64,000 nucleotides of DNA from positions 1-64,000 of the forward strand of contig BDTW01000015.1 of NCBI GenBank assembly GCA_002897735.1, given 5' to 3'. Shown here in pieces: positions 19,789 through 29,029 of the stretch. Every line of letters starts with the position of its first letter. Position 1 is the stretch's first letter. The position numbers were made by a program, and so were the translations under genes. The notes beneath the pieces are model-generated. The model was given only the letters and a program-made list of their open reading frames with translations. It searched no databases and had not been told where the DNA came from. This DNA comes from a bacterium BMS3Bbin13. GTDB taxonomy: Bacteria; Pseudomonadota; Gammaproteobacteria; 21-64-14.

Positions 19789-19938
19789 TTGGCCAAACCC
19801 AATTATCAGTATGAGAAACGTCAGAAAGAACTGGCAAAGAAAAGAAAGAAAGAGGAGAAACAACAGCGAAAAGCACCTAAAAGCGGGATCCAACCCTCAG
19901 GGGACCCGATTCAGCCCCCGGGAACGGGGGGGACTTAA
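19789..19938 (+). CDS. Small lysine-rich conserved protein (49 residues)
   Basis: Starting at a TTG with AGGA seven bases upstream, the frame encodes AKPNYQYEKRQKELAKKRKK followed by EEKQQRKAPKSGIQPSGD and a Pro/Gly-rich tail. A start of the form M-A-K-P-N-Y-x-Y/F-E-K-R-Q-x-E-L-A-K-K is known to me from short conserved proteobacterial proteins of unknown role. The codon usage is A-rich and clearly unlike the surrounding genes, as expected for a highly basic peptide. It may bind nucleic acid or ribosomes; that is conjecture. Confidence 0.75.
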   Translation: MAKPNYQYEKRQKELAKKRKKEEKQQRKAPKSGIQPSGDPIQPPGTGGT

Positions 19939-20093
19939 GCGGCGGGCCTCGCCGTCCACCCCGCGCGCCGGGTGGACACGTGGGGTGTCGGGTTTTGTCG
20001 GCCCGGCCGCTTCGGATCCTGTGCGAGCCCGTACCCGCCCTCCATCCCGGCCCTGCGCTGAAAATTAGTTATGGTTATTGGGTAGGGTTTGTG

Positions 20094-20099
20094 TATAGT
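20094..20099 (+). promoter_or_regulatory. Extended -10 box of the cold-shock gene
   Basis: TGTGTATAGT forms an extended -10 element in an AT-rich island (20061-20100). The predicted start leaves a leader of about 125-130 nt before the csp start codon. Long structured leaders are typical of cspA-type mRNAs, where they act as temperature switches. A -35 box is weak. Confidence 0.5.
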
Positions 20100-20233
20100 G
20101 GCCCCATTGCAGCGCAGTTCTTGTAGTTAGTTTGGAAAACCCTCCAGTCTCTTCTGTAAGGTACTCCAACGATTCCGCTTTCAAGAATGAACTGCAAGAC
20201 ATCGCAATTCAACCGAACACAGAGGTATTCCCA

Positions 20234-20437
20234 ATGGCTACAGGAACGGTAAAGTGGTTCAACGACGCTAAGGGCTTCGGCTTCATCACCCCGCAGGACG
20301 GCAGCAAGGATGTCTTCGTGCATCATTCCGCCATTCAGGGTGGCGGCTTCAAGTCCCTGGCCGAGGGTCAGCAGGTGTCGTTTGACGTGGAACAGGGCGT
20401 GAAGGGTCCGTCGGCGACGAACGTCCAGCCGGTCTAG
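20234..20437 (+). CDS. Cold-shock protein, CspA family
   Basis: Protein of 67 residues, a single cold-shock domain: [18 protein letters not shown] includes RNP1 (KGFGFI) and VFVHHSAI is RNP2. It binds single-stranded RNA and DNA. The upstream frame is open for another 34 codons, but the ATG at 20234 (preceded by AGAGG) is the family start. It is followed by a strong terminator. Confidence 0.95.
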   Translation: MATGTVKWFNDAKGFGFITPQDGSKDVFVHHSAIQGGGFKSLAEGQQVSFDVEQGVKGPSATNVQPV

Positions 20438-20470
20438 ACGTCGCACACTGCGCAAGCAGGTTTCAGTGAA

Positions 20471-20503
20471 GGCCCCGCCGGTCCTCCGGCGGGGCCTTTT
20501 TTT
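20471..20503 (+). terminator. Rho-independent terminator of the cold-shock gene
   Basis: Stem GGCCCCGCCGG / CCGGCGGGGCC (20471-20481 with 20487-20497) around a five-base loop, followed by seven T. It lies 33 bp after the csp stop. Confidence 0.92.
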
Positions 20504-20614
20504 ATGGGCGCCTCGGTGAATCCGTGGGTGGATGCCGGTGGCCGCAGGTGGTCGGCCCCGGCGTACGGCAGCGCCCGATGCCGTTGGCGCAGCCGGTATG
20601 AGCGGCGCGGCGCC

Positions 20615-21331
20615 TCACGCGAGCAGCACCGCAACCAGCCCGGTGATGAAGATGCCGTCGAAGGTTCCGGCGCCGCCGATCGATGCCACCGGCGCCCCGA
20701 GGCGGCGCACCTCGCGCAGGTGCAGTATGTCGGCGCCCAGCAGCACGCCGAGGGTTCCGCCGATATAGGCCAGCGGCGCGCTGTGCGCCGGGTCCAGCAG
20801 CAGCGCGGCGAGGGCGGCCGTGATCGGGGCCACCAGCATGGGCATCGCGATCCCCATCCCCGGGATCGGGCGGCTCGTGCGGTAGCACACCACGGCCACG
20901 ATCCCGATGGCGAGCAGGACGATGATCGGGTTGAGGGGGTGGCGGCCGAAGAGGTAGGCCGAAAAGGTCACCGGGATCAGGCACCCGCCGACGTTGACCG
21001 CGATCAGGGTGTGTCCGGTGAACGGCCGCTGCGGCAGGCGCAGCAGGCCATGGAGCGGGTCCGGGACGGCGCCGGGCGCCGGCGGGTCGGCGCGCACGGT
21101 GAACAGGGGCAGGTTGATGGCGCTGCCGAACAGCGATGCGAACAGGAGGAACAGGGCCGAACCGCCCGACAGCCCCAGCTTGTCGAAGACGATGGTCAGC
21201 AGGCCCACCTGAATAAAGGCCGCCAGGAACCCCAGCGCCAGCACGAACAGCAGGAGATGCAGGGGTGAGAAGGGCGAGCGCACGTGAGTGGTCCGGGGTA
21301 TCGGCGCATCGAACTCGAGACGGGGGTCCAT
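20615..21331 (-). CDS. DUF1614 family membrane protein
   Basis: Protein of 238 residues with about seven hydrophobic segments. The C-terminal IGGAGTFDGIFITGLVAVLL and the GCLIPVTFSAYLF segment are the features by which I recognise DUF1614. The first 20 residues are soluble. Function unknown; it may be a transporter. The ATG at 21331 lacks a clear ribosome-binding site. Convergent with the cold-shock gene. Confidence 0.75.
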   Translation of the reverse strand: MDPRLEFDAPIPRTTHVRSPFSPLHLLLFVLALGFLAAFIQVGLLTIVFDKLGLSGGSALFLLFASLFGSAINLPLFTVRADPPAPGAVPDPLHGLLRLPQRPFTGHTLIAVNVGGCLIPVTFSAYLFGRHPLNPIIVLLAIGIVAVVCYRTSRPIPGMGIAMPMLVAPITAALAALLLDPAHSAPLAYIGGTLGVLLGADILHLREVRRLGAPVASIGGAGTFDGIFITGLVAVLLA

Positions 21332-21462
21332 AATGCCACAAAAGCACCCGTCACCGCGCGCGACCGGCCGACCGGCGCGATTCGGAGGAGCCTCTTGATT
21401 TTGCTACAATCGCCCCGATTCTAACATTTCAATTCGGGTTGGATTTTTCGAGGGCTGGACCC

Positions 21463-21819
21463 ATGCCGATTTACGAGTACCGGTGCACCGCCTGCGGGCA
21501 CGAGCTGGAGACGATCCAGAAGATGAGCGATGCCCCCCTCATCGAATGCCCGGCGTGCGGGAAGCCGGCCCTTCGGAAGCTGATCTCGGCCGCAGGCTTT
21601 CGTCTCAAGGGCAGCGGCTGGTACGAAACCGATTTCAAGACCGGAAACCGGAGAAACGTGGTCGAGCCCGGTTCGCCCAAGGGCGCGAAATCGGACGTCA
21701 AGACGGCCGGCAAGGATGGCGGCAAGGACGGCGGCAAGGATGGCGGCAAGAGTGGCGGCAAAGCCGAACCCAAGCGCGATCCGCAGAAGAAGACCCATAC
21801 CCCGACCGGCACCGAGTGA
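21463..21819 (+). CDS. FmdB-type zinc-ribbon protein
   Basis: Protein of 118 residues. It starts MPIYEYRCTACGHELETIQK and continues ECPACGKPALRKLISAAGF: the two C-x2-C knuckles of the FmdB/putative regulatory zinc ribbon. The tail is a low-complexity array of GKDGGKDGGKDGG-type repeats rich in Lys and Gly. FmdB proteins commonly lie directly before aspS, as here (aspS starts about 110 bp on); the role is unproven. Confidence 0.88.
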   Translation: MPIYEYRCTACGHELETIQKMSDAPLIECPACGKPALRKLISAAGFRLKGSGWYETDFKTGNRRNVVEPGSPKGAKSDVKTAGKDGGKDGGKDGGKSGGKAEPKRDPQKKTHTPTGTE

Positions 21820-21931
21820 GCCCCGGCGGCGTGCGGAAGTTGCGCCCCCCGGGTCGGGGTCGTAACATGGCGCGCTTCCGGAAATCCGTGGTTTTCCGGG
21901 AATTTCCAGAGACTTCGAGGGATTCAGGGTG

Positions 21932-23713
21932 ATGCGCAGCCATTACTGCGGGCAGGTGGGCGAGTCGCTGCTCGATCGCGAGGTGGTCCTGTGCGGCTGG
22001 GTCCACCGCCGGCGTGACCACGGCGGCGTGATCTTTCTCGACCTGCGCGACCGCGAGGGTCTGGTCCAGGTGGTCTTCGATCCGGATGCACCGGAGAGCT
22101 TCGCCGCCGCCGAGCGCGTGCGCAGCGAGTACGTCCTGCGGGTGCACGGGCGGGTGCGCCGCCGCCCGACGGGGACCGAGAACCCGACGCTCCCCACCGG
22201 CCGCGTCGAGGTGCTGGGCGCGGATCTGGAGATCCTCAACGCCGCCGATACCCCGCCGTTCCCGCTCGACGACGAGGCGGTCAGCGAGGAGGCGCGCCTG
22301 CGCCACCGCTACGTGGACCTGCGCCGTGCGCCGATGCTCGAACGCCTGCGATTGCGCTCGCGGGTCACGCGCGTGCTGCGCGGGTTTCTCGACGGGCACG
22401 GTTTCCTGGACACCGAGACCCCGATCCTGACCCGTGCCACGCCCGAGGGTGCCCGCGATTACCTGGTGCCGAGCCGCACCCACCCGGGGTCGTTCTTCGC
22501 GCTGCCGCAGTCCCCGCAGCTCTTCAAACAGCTCCTGATGATCGCCGGGCTGGACCGTTACTATCAGATCGCGCGCTGCTTCCGGGACGAGGACCTGCGC
22601 GCCGATCGTCAACCCGAGTTCACCCAGATCGACATTGAGGCCTCGTTCCTGGAGGAAGACGACCTGCTCGGTCTCATCGAGGCCATGATCCGGGAGCTGT
22701 TCGCCGAAGTCCTGGACGTGCGGCTCCCGGATCCCTTCCCGCGCATGGGCTACGATGAGGCGTTGGCGCGCTTCGGCACCGACCGCCCGGACCTGCGCAT
22801 TCCCCTGGAGTTGACCGAACTGACCGAACTGATGCAGGGCGTGGAGTTCAAGGTCTTCGCCGGCCCGGCCAACGATCCGAAGGGGCGGGTGGCCGCGTTG
22901 CGCGTGCCCGGGGGCGCGACGCTCTCGCGCAAGGAGATCGACGACCACACCGTCTTCGTCGGCCGCCTGGGTGCCAAGGGTCTCGCCTATATCAAGGTCA
23001 ATGATCGTGCCGCCGGACGCGAGGGGTTGCAGTCCCCGATCCTGAAGTTCCTGCCGGACCCGGTCATCGAGCAGATCCTGGCACGCACCGGTGCGGATTC
23101 CGGGGACTTGGTGTTCTTCGGCGCCGACCGCGCGACGGTGGTGAACGAAGCGTTGGGCGCGCTGCGCGTGCGGCTCGGCCGCGACCGGGGACTGGTCGAA
23201 CCCGGCTGGCGCCCGGTCTGGGTGGTGGATTTTCCGATGTTCGGGTGGGACGAGCATGCGCGGCGCTGGACGGCGCTGCATCACCCGTTTACCGCACCGC
23301 GCAGCGCGGATCCGCAGGCGCTCGCCGACGACCCGGGCGGCGCCCGCTCGCGGGCCTACGATCTGGTGCTCAACGGCACCGAGATCGGCGGCGGCTCTAC
23401 GCGTATCCACCGCGCCGAGATGCAGGCGGCCGTATTCCGGCTGCTCGGGATCTCCGAAGAAGAGGCACGCGACAAGTTCGGATTTCTGCTCGATGCCCTG
23501 CGCTACGGGTGTCCCCCGCACGGCGGCATCGCCTTCGGGCTCGATCGTCTGGTGATGCTGATGAGCGGCGCGGACTCGATTCGCGAGGTGATCGCCTTTC
23601 CCAAGACCCAGACCGCCGCCTGCCCGCTGACGCGGGCGCCCGCACCGGTCTCCGACGCGCAGTTGCGGGAGCTGGGGCTCAGGGTGCGGCACCCGACGAC
23701 CGAGGGGGCGTGA
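21932..23713 (+). CDS. aspS: Aspartyl-tRNA synthetase
   Basis: Class II synthetase of 593 residues. N-terminal OB fold ([22 protein letters not shown]), motif 2 region ([20 protein letters not shown]), the bacterial GAD insertion (about 280-420) and motif 3 ([13 protein letters not shown]). I use the ATG at 21932; the frame opens one codon earlier with GTG. Full length. Whether it discriminates Asn-tRNA cannot be read by eye. Confidence 0.95.
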   Translation: MRSHYCGQVGESLLDREVVLCGWVHRRRDHGGVIFLDLRDREGLVQVVFDPDAPESFAAAERVRSEYVLRVHGRVRRRPTGTENPTLPTGRVEVLGADLEILNAADTPPFPLDDEAVSEEARLRHRYVDLRRAPMLERLRLRSRVTRVLRGFLDGHGFLDTETPILTRATPEGARDYLVPSRTHPGSFFALPQSPQLFKQLLMIAGLDRYYQIARCFRDEDLRADRQPEFTQIDIEASFLEEDDLLGLIEAMIRELFAEVLDVRLPDPFPRMGYDEALARFGTDRPDLRIPLELTELTELMQGVEFKVFAGPANDPKGRVAALRVPGGATLSRKEIDDHTVFVGRLGAKGLAYIKVNDRAAGREGLQSPILKFLPDPVIEQILARTGADSGDLVFFGADRATVVNEALGALRVRLGRDRGLVEPGWRPVWVVDFPMFGWDEHARRWTALHHPFTAPRSADPQALADDPGGARSRAYDLVLNGTEIGGGSTRIHRAEMQAAVFRLLGISEEEARDKFGFLLDALRYGCPPHGGIAFGLDRLVMLMSGADSIREVIAFPKTQTAACPLTRAPAPVSDAQLRELGLRVRHPTTEGA

Positions 23714-23752
23714 GGGTGCGTGTGTCGTGGCGCGCCCATGCCGAGAGGAGCC

Positions 23753-23974
23753 GGTGGCCGGGCGAGCCCGGCCCTACGGGTGCGCTCTCGCCGATAGCGG
23801 CCGGTAGGGCGGGCCTTGGCCCGCCGACGAGCTTGGACGGGCGGGCGTCGGGCCGGTGATGTTCACCGTCGGTGGCCGGGCGAGCCCGGTCCTACGGGTG
23901 CGCTCTCGCCGATAGCGACCGGTAGGGCGGGCCTTGGCCCGCCGACGAGCTTGGACGGGCGGGCGTCGGGCCGG
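23753..23974. repeat. Tandem duplication of a REP-like pair
   Basis: Two 104-bp units (23753-23856 and 23871-23974) differ at only two positions. Each holds one palindrome in either orientation (23753-23777 and 23804-23828; 23871-23895 and 23922-23946). The 310-bp gap between aspS and nadA contains nothing else. Confidence 0.85.
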
Positions 23975-24023
23975 CGGCGGATCGGGTTCACGAACTCGCG
24001 CCGGCGACTGAGGAGTTGAACGG

Positions 24024-25124
24024 ATGACGGGCGACCCATTTGCCCTGCAAACCTACTCGCTGCTGGACGACGAGGACTGCGAGGCGCGCATCCGCGCCGC
24101 GAAGGAGGCGCTCGGCGAGCGCCTCGTGATCCTCGGCCATCACTACCAGCGCGAGGAGGTCTACCGCCACGCCGACTACACCGGCGATTCCCTCAAGCTC
24201 TCGCGTCTCGCCGCCGCCTCGCACGCACGCTACATCGTCTTCTGCGGCGTGCACTTCATGGCCGAGGTGGCCGACATCCTCTCGCGCCCGGACCAGATCG
24301 TGGTCCTGCCGGACCTCGCCGCGGGTTGCTCGATGGCGGATATGGCGAGCCTGGCGAAGGTGGAGCGCGCCTGGTCGGAACTGAGCGCGGTGCTCGACCC
24401 GGACGCGCACATCACGCCCGTCACCTACATCAATTCCGCCGCCGACCTCAAGGCGTTCTGCGGGCGCCACGGCGGCATCGTATGCACCTCCACCAACGCC
24501 CGCGACGTCCTCGAGTGGAGCTTCCGGCGCCGCGAGAAGGTGCTGTTCTTCCCCGACCAACACCTGGGTCGCAATACCGGCCACCGGATGGGCATCGATC
24601 CGGAGCAGATGGTGGTGTGGGACTTCGACCGCCCGCTCGGGGGGCTGACCGAGGCGCGCATCCGCGCGGCGCGGATCATCCTCTGGAAGGGATTCTGTTC
24701 GGTGCATCAGATGTTCCGGCCCGCGCACATCGACGCGTTCAAGGAGCGCTTCCCGGACGCCAAGGTCATCTCCCACCCGGAGTGTTCGTTCGAGGTGTGC
24801 GAGAAGTCCGATTTCGTCGGTTCCACGGAGTTCATCATCAAGACGGTCGCCGAGTCGGCCCCCGGCACCCGCTGGCTGGTGGGAACGGAACTCAACCTGG
24901 TCGAGCGATTGAATACGCAGTTCCGTGACGAGGGCAAGTCGGCGCACTTCATGTCGCCGACGGTGTGCATGTGTTCGACGATGTTTCGCATCGATCCCCA
25001 GCACCTCGCCTGGACCCTGGAGAATCTCGCGCGGGATCGGGTGGTGAACCGTATCCAGGTCCCGCCCGCGACCGCCGATCAGGCGCGGGTGGCCCTGGAG
25101 CGCATGCTGAAGGTCTCGCCGTAG
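24024..25124 (+). CDS. nadA: Quinolinate synthase A
   Basis: Protein of 366 residues. It has ILGHHYQREEVYRHADYTGDS near the N-terminus, FCGVHFMAEVADIL with the first cluster Cys, HPECSFEVCEKSDFVGST with the second, and SPTVCMCSTMFRIDP with the third: the three cysteines that hold the [4Fe-4S] cluster. It condenses iminoaspartate and dihydroxyacetone phosphate to quinolinate for NAD synthesis. Complete; the oxygen-sensitive cluster fits a micro-aerobic diazotroph. Confidence 0.95.
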   Translation: MTGDPFALQTYSLLDDEDCEARIRAAKEALGERLVILGHHYQREEVYRHADYTGDSLKLSRLAAASHARYIVFCGVHFMAEVADILSRPDQIVVLPDLAAGCSMADMASLAKVERAWSELSAVLDPDAHITPVTYINSAADLKAFCGRHGGIVCTSTNARDVLEWSFRRREKVLFFPDQHLGRNTGHRMGIDPEQMVVWDFDRPLGGLTEARIRAARIILWKGFCSVHQMFRPAHIDAFKERFPDAKVISHPECSFEVCEKSDFVGSTEFIIKTVAESAPGTRWLVGTELNLVERLNTQFRDEGKSAHFMSPTVCMCSTMFRIDPQHLAWTLENLARDRVVNRIQVPPATADQARVALERMLKVSP

Positions 25125-25159
25125 CGCGGCCGGCCGATCCGGGCGATGGACCGGCGCCC

Positions 25160-25849
25160 GTGGTGGTGCTGCTCCACGGGCTGTTCCTTTCCGGCTGGGT
25201 GATGGTCCGGCTGGCGCGGCGCCTGCGCCGCTGCGGGCTGCGCACGGCGATCTTCTCCTATCCGACGCGCCGGCGCAGCCCGGCGGACAACGCCCGCGAC
25301 CTCGCGGCATTCCTGGTACGCCTGTCGGTTCCCCGCGTCGACCTGGTGGCGCACAGCCTCGGCAGTCTGGTCGTGCTGCACCTGCTGGCGGGCCAATCCG
25401 GGTTGCGGGCGGATACGGGGTCGGGACCGCGCGTGCGGCGGGTCGTGCTGCTCGGACCCCCGTTGGGCGGCAGTGTGGTGGCGCGGCGCCTGACGCGCCG
25501 GGCCCCCGGGCGCTGGTTGCTCGGGCGCAGCGTGGAACAGGGCTTGCTCGGGGATGGGCCGGCGGTGCCGCCCGACGTGGATCTCGCGGTGATCGCGGGC
25601 AGCCGCGGCTGGGGGATCGGCTGGTTGTTCGGCGGACTGCCGCGGCCCAACGACGGGACCGTCGCCGTCGCCGAGACGCGCACACCCAACTGTCGGCAAC
25701 ACACGGTACTGCCGGTGAGCCACATGGGGCTGGTATTTTCACCGCGTGTGGCGCGTCGCATCTGCCGCTTCCTGCGGCACGGAGAACTGGAGGCGGCCGG
25801 CCGGGCGAGCCCGGCCCTACGCGACCGCGGGCGCGGCGGGACCCGGTAG
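25160..25849 (+). CDS. Alpha/beta hydrolase, short lipase-like
   Basis: Roughly 229 residues. The oxyanion region [13 protein letters not shown] is near the start. The nucleophile elbow is VAHSLGSLV (G/A-H-S-x-G), with an acidic residue in RPNDGTV and a late His in [11 protein letters not shown], so the Ser-Asp-His triad is complete. The start is uncertain: the three GTG codons at 25160-25168 are the first in-frame starts after nadA. The last 18 or so residues ([18 protein letters not shown]) are translated from one palindromic repeat and the stop codon lies in the next, so the C-terminus was rewritten by repeat insertion. Confidence 0.75.
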   Translation: MVVLLHGLFLSGWVMVRLARRLRRCGLRTAIFSYPTRRRSPADNARDLAAFLVRLSVPRVDLVAHSLGSLVVLHLLAGQSGLRADTGSGPRVRRVVLLGPPLGGSVVARRLTRRAPGRWLLGRSVEQGLLGDGPAVPPDVDLAVIAGSRGWGIGWLFGGLPRPNDGTVAVAETRTPNCRQHTVLPVSHMGLVFSPRVARRICRFLRHGELEAAGRASPALRDRGRGGTR

Positions 25850-25938
25850 GGCGGGGCTCGCCCCGCCGACGGCGTTGGATGGACCGATTGTCGTGGGTGC
25901 GTGGTTCCACGAGGCCGGCCGGGCGAGCCCGGCCCTAC
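25796..25938. repeat. Three REP-like palindromes before yebC
   Basis: Copies at 25796-25820, 25846-25870 (inverted) and 25913-25938. The first is inside the hydrolase reading frame and the second supplies its TAG stop. Confidence 0.8.
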
Positions 25939-25988
25939 GCGGGCGCGTGATACACTGTTTCGCCGGACGGCGTAGACGAGAGCGGCGT

Positions 25989-26732
25989 ATGGCGGGACAT
26001 AGCAAGTGGGCCAATATTCAGCACCGGAAGAACGCGCAGGATGCCAAACGCGGTAGGCTCTTCACCAAGCTGATCCGCGAGATCACCGTGGCGGCCCGGA
26101 CCGGCGGACCGGACCCGGCCATGAATCCGCGTCTGCGCCTCGCCGTCGAAAAGGCCTGGGCGGCGAACATGCCCAAGGACAAGGTCGAGCGCGCCATCAA
26201 GCGCGGCGCGGGCGCCCAGGAGGGCGAGACCTACGAGGAGGTGCGCTACGAGGGCTACGGCCCCGGCGGGGTGGCGGTGCTCGTGGACTGCATGACCGAC
26301 AACCGCAAGCGCACGGTGGCCGAGGTGCGTCACGCCTTCTCCAAGTGTGGCGGCAACCTCGGGACCGAGGGTTCGGTCGCCTACCTGTTCACCAAGAGCG
26401 GGGTGCTCGGCTACCCGGCCGGTTGCGACGAGGACCGGATCATGGAGGTTGCGGTGGAGGCCGGTGCCGAGGATGTCGTCGCCGGCGACGACGGATCCGT
26501 CGAAGTGGTGACGGCACCCGAGGACTTCATGGCGGTCCGGGAGGCGATGCAGGCGGCCGGGCCGGCGGCGGAATACGCCGAGGTGACGATGCGCGCCTCG
26601 ACCTCGGTGCCGCTGGCGGGCGAGGACGCCCGGCGGCTGGTGCGGCTGCTGGAGATGCTGGAGGATCTGGATGATACGCAGCAGGTGTACTCCAACGCGG
26701 ACATCGCCGAGGACGTGCTCGCCGAGCTGTGA
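25989..26732 (+). CDS. yebC: YebC/PmpR-family protein
   Basis: Protein of 247 residues starting [20 protein letters not shown], the invariable family start. RVTGG-type loops and [10 protein letters not shown] are also typical. Members bind DNA or assist translation of proline stretches; the exact role here is open. The order yebC-ruvC-ruvA is conserved in gammaproteobacteria. Confidence 0.94.
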   Translation: MAGHSKWANIQHRKNAQDAKRGRLFTKLIREITVAARTGGPDPAMNPRLRLAVEKAWAANMPKDKVERAIKRGAGAQEGETYEEVRYEGYGPGGVAVLVDCMTDNRKRTVAEVRHAFSKCGGNLGTEGSVAYLFTKSGVLGYPAGCDEDRIMEVAVEAGAEDVVAGDDGSVEVVTAPEDFMAVREAMQAAGPAAEYAEVTMRASTSVPLAGEDARRLVRLLEMLEDLDDTQQVYSNADIAEDVLAEL

Positions 26733-26795
26733 GGCGGCGGGTGCCCTGTGAGGCCCGGTGCCGTGCCTCCGCCCCCGCGTCCCCCCCCCGGATCC

Positions 26796-27320
26796 GTGTC
26801 CGTGACCCGCATCCTGGGTATTGATCCCGGTTCCCGGGTCACCGGCTACGGGGTGATCGACGTGGGCGGCGGGCACCTGCGCTACGTCGACAGCGGCTGC
26901 ATCCGCGTGCAGGGTGCGGACATGGCCGCGCGGCTTTCCTGTATCTTCGAAGCGGTGCGCCGGATCATGGAAACCTACCGGCCCGTAGAGGTCGCGGTCG
27001 AGCGCGTGTTCCTGCACCGCAATGCGGACTCCGCGCTCAAACTCGGACACGCGCGCGGTGCGGCGATCTGTGCCGTGGCGCTGGATCCGGTGGTCGTCGC
27101 CGAATACAGCGCGCGGGAGGTCAAGCAGGCGGTGGTCGGAACCGGCGCGGCGGCCAAACCGCAGGTGCAGCACATGGTGCGCCATCTCCTCGGGCTGGAC
27201 GGTACCCCGCAGAGCGACGCCGCCGACGCCCTCGCGGTGGCGCTGTGCCACGGTCACACGGGGGGCACGCTGGCGCGGTTGCCGGCGGCGTGCGGCGCGC
27301 GGCGAGGGCGACGGCGGTGA
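26796..27320 (+). CDS. ruvC: RuvC Holliday-junction resolvase
   Basis: Protein of 174 residues. It opens with ILGIDPGSRVTGYGV (catalytic Asp), has VAVERVFLHRNADSALKLG (Glu) and ends with QSDAADALAVALCH (two Asp). It cuts Holliday junctions with RuvAB. The frame extends upstream through a proline-rich stretch over a C10 run; the GTG codons at 26796 or 26802 are the realistic starts. The stop overlaps the ruvA start (GTGA). Confidence 0.93.
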   Translation: MSVTRILGIDPGSRVTGYGVIDVGGGHLRYVDSGCIRVQGADMAARLSCIFEAVRRIMETYRPVEVAVERVFLHRNADSALKLGHARGAAICAVALDPVVVAEYSAREVKQAVVGTGAAAKPQVQHMVRHLLGLDGTPQSDAADALAVALCHGHTGGTLARLPAACGARRGRRR

Positions 27321-27913
27321 TCGGGCGCGTGCGCGGCGTGCTGGCGCACAAGCAGCCGCCGCACCTGTTGGTCGATGTGCATGGCGTCGGCTACGAGATC
27401 GAGGCGCCGATGTCGACCTTCTCTGTGCTTCCGCCGCTCGGCGACGAAGTCACGCTCTATACGCACTTGGTGGTCCGCGAAGACAGCCACGCACTGTTCG
27501 GCTTCGCCCGCGAGACCGAGCGGCTGCTGTTCCGCAACCTGCTGCGGGTCAACGGTGTGGGGGCGCGGCTGGCACTGGGGATCCTCTCGGGCGTCAGTAC
27601 CGAGGAGTTCGTGCGCTGTGTCCACGAGCAGGACACCGGCGCCCTGACCCGGCTGCCCGGCGTCGGCCGCAAGACCGCCGAGCGGCTCATCATGGAGATG
27701 AAGGACCGCCTGAGCGAGTGGGAAGGCCAGGGTGTCGCCGCTGCGCCCCCCGTCGCGGGCGGTGCGGGGCGGCCCGCGGCCGAGGCGGTGAGCGCCCTGG
27801 TGGCACTCGGCTACAAGCCCCACGAGGCCGGCCGAATGGTGCGCGGGGTGGACACGCAGGGCCTCGGCAGCGAGGAGATCATTCGCCGGGCCCTGCAGGG
27901 ACTGATGCCGTGA
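27317..27913 (+). CDS. ruvA: RuvA Holliday-junction binding protein
   Basis: Protein of 198 residues. It has the OB domain (IGRVRGVLAHKQPPHLLVDVHGVGYEI), the helix-hairpin-helix pair (LLRVNGVGARLALGIL and LTRLPGVGRKTAERLIMEM) and the C-terminal RuvB-binding domain (AVSALVALGYKPHEA). GTG start overlapping ruvC. ruvB is not next to it but 2.3 kb downstream. Confidence 0.95.
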   Translation: MIGRVRGVLAHKQPPHLLVDVHGVGYEIEAPMSTFSVLPPLGDEVTLYTHLVVREDSHALFGFARETERLLFRNLLRVNGVGARLALGILSGVSTEEFVRCVHEQDTGALTRLPGVGRKTAERLIMEMKDRLSEWEGQGVAAAPPVAGGAGRPAAEAVSALVALGYKPHEAGRMVRGVDTQGLGSEEIIRRALQGLMP

Positions 27914-27951
27914 GCCGGGTGTCCGCCCGGGGACCGGATCGCGGCGGGGTA

Positions 27952-29001
27952 ATGCCCGGCCGCGTGTGCCGTGCGCTCCCGATATCGGCGCTGGTTCTGG
28001 CGGTGCTCGGAGCGCCGGCCGCGGCCGCGACCTACCCGTTGCCGCCGAGCGGCGAATCGGTGGTGGGTCGCCTGCAGTGGGTGGCGGCCGGTCCGCAGGA
28101 CACCCTCTCGGACATCGCGCGCCGCTACGATCTCGGTTACGACGAGCTGCGCGAGGCCAACCCGCACGTGGATCCGTGGCTGCCCGGGGCCGGCACGCGC
28201 GTGGTGTTGCCCACGCGGTTCGTCCTCCCGCCGGGTCCGCGCAAGGGGGTCGTCCTGAATGTCCCCGAAATGCGCCTCTACTATTATCCACCGGCGCGCC
28301 GCGGGCGCCCCCGCGAAGTCGCCACCTACCCGGTGGGGATCGGTCGCGAGGGCTGGCAGACCCCCGTGGGGATCACCCGGATCGTCGCCCGGATCCCGAA
28401 TCCCGCGTGGTATCCGCCGGCCTCCATTCGCAAGGAGCACGCCGCCGAGGGCGATGTACTGTCGCGCTATGTCCCCCCCGGGCCCGACAATCCGCTGGGC
28501 CGGTTCGCCCTGCAACTGGGCGTGCCCGGCTACCTGATCCACGGCACCAACCGGCCCTACGGCGTGGGGATGGCGGTGAGCCACGGCTGCGTGCGTCTCT
28601 ATCCCGAGGACATCCGTGCGTTGTTCGATGCGGTCCGCGTGGGCACGAAGGTGCGCATGGTCCGCGAACTTTACAAGGTCGGCTGGCAGGGCGGGAGGTT
28701 GTACCTGGGGGCGCATCGTCCGGTCACACCGCAGGGGACCGCGCGCGCGCTCAATCTGACCCCCGTGGTGCGTCTGCTGGTCGGCGCGATTCGCCGTCAC
28801 CCGGGCTATGTCGTGGACTGGGACCGGGTGCGGCGGTTGCTCGAGCGTCCCCCCGGGATCCCGGTGCCGGTGGGCGTGGGCGATCCGGGGCTGCGCGCGA
28901 CCCTTGCCGCGGCGGTGCGTATCGCCGCGGTACCCGGTGCCGGCGCGCAGGAGAAAAAACTCGCCCCGCGGGCGCGGGGCGTGAGGGACGCGGGATCGTG
29001 A
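27952..29001 (+). CDS. L,D-transpeptidase with LysM domain (ErfK/YbiS type)
   Basis: Protein of 349 residues. Signal peptide (ALPISALVLAVLGAPAAAA), a LysM domain (about 45-90, DTLSDIARRYDLGYDELREA) and a YkuD catalytic domain with IHGTN...MAVSHGCVRLYPED (His-18-Gly-Cys-Val-Arg). A long C-terminal segment has no clear domain. This architecture is that of the E. coli enzymes that attach Braun lipoprotein to peptidoglycan. The ATG at 27952 gives a standard signal peptide; a GTG overlapping the ruvA stop (27910) is also in frame. The lpp-like gene lies convergently at 29030. Confidence 0.9.
   Translation: MPGRVCRALPISALVLAVLGAPAAAATYPLPPSGESVVGRLQWVAAGPQDTLSDIARRYDLGYDELREANPHVDPWLPGAGTRVVLPTRFVLPPGPRKGVVLNVPEMRLYYYPPARRGRPREVATYPVGIGREGWQTPVGITRIVARIPNPAWYPPASIRKEHAAEGDVLSRYVPPGPDNPLGRFALQLGVPGYLIHGTNRPYGVGMAVSHGCVRLYPEDIRALFDAVRVGTKVRMVRELYKVGWQGGRLYLGAHRPVTPQGTARALNLTPVVRLLVGAIRRHPGYVVDWDRVRRLLERPPGIPVPVGVGDPGLRATLAAAVRIAAVPGAGAQEKKLAPRARGVRDAGS
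28953..28981 (-). terminator. Terminator of the murein-lipoprotein gene
   Basis: Stem CGCCCCGC / GCGGGGCG (28962-28969 with 28974-28981) with a four-base loop, followed on the minus strand by six T (complement of 28953-28958). It lies about 50 bp after the lipoprotein stop and is embedded in the last codons of the converging L,D-transpeptidase gene. Confidence 0.75.
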
Positions 29002-29029
29002 CGGCCGTGCGCGACCGTCGCATCCCCGC

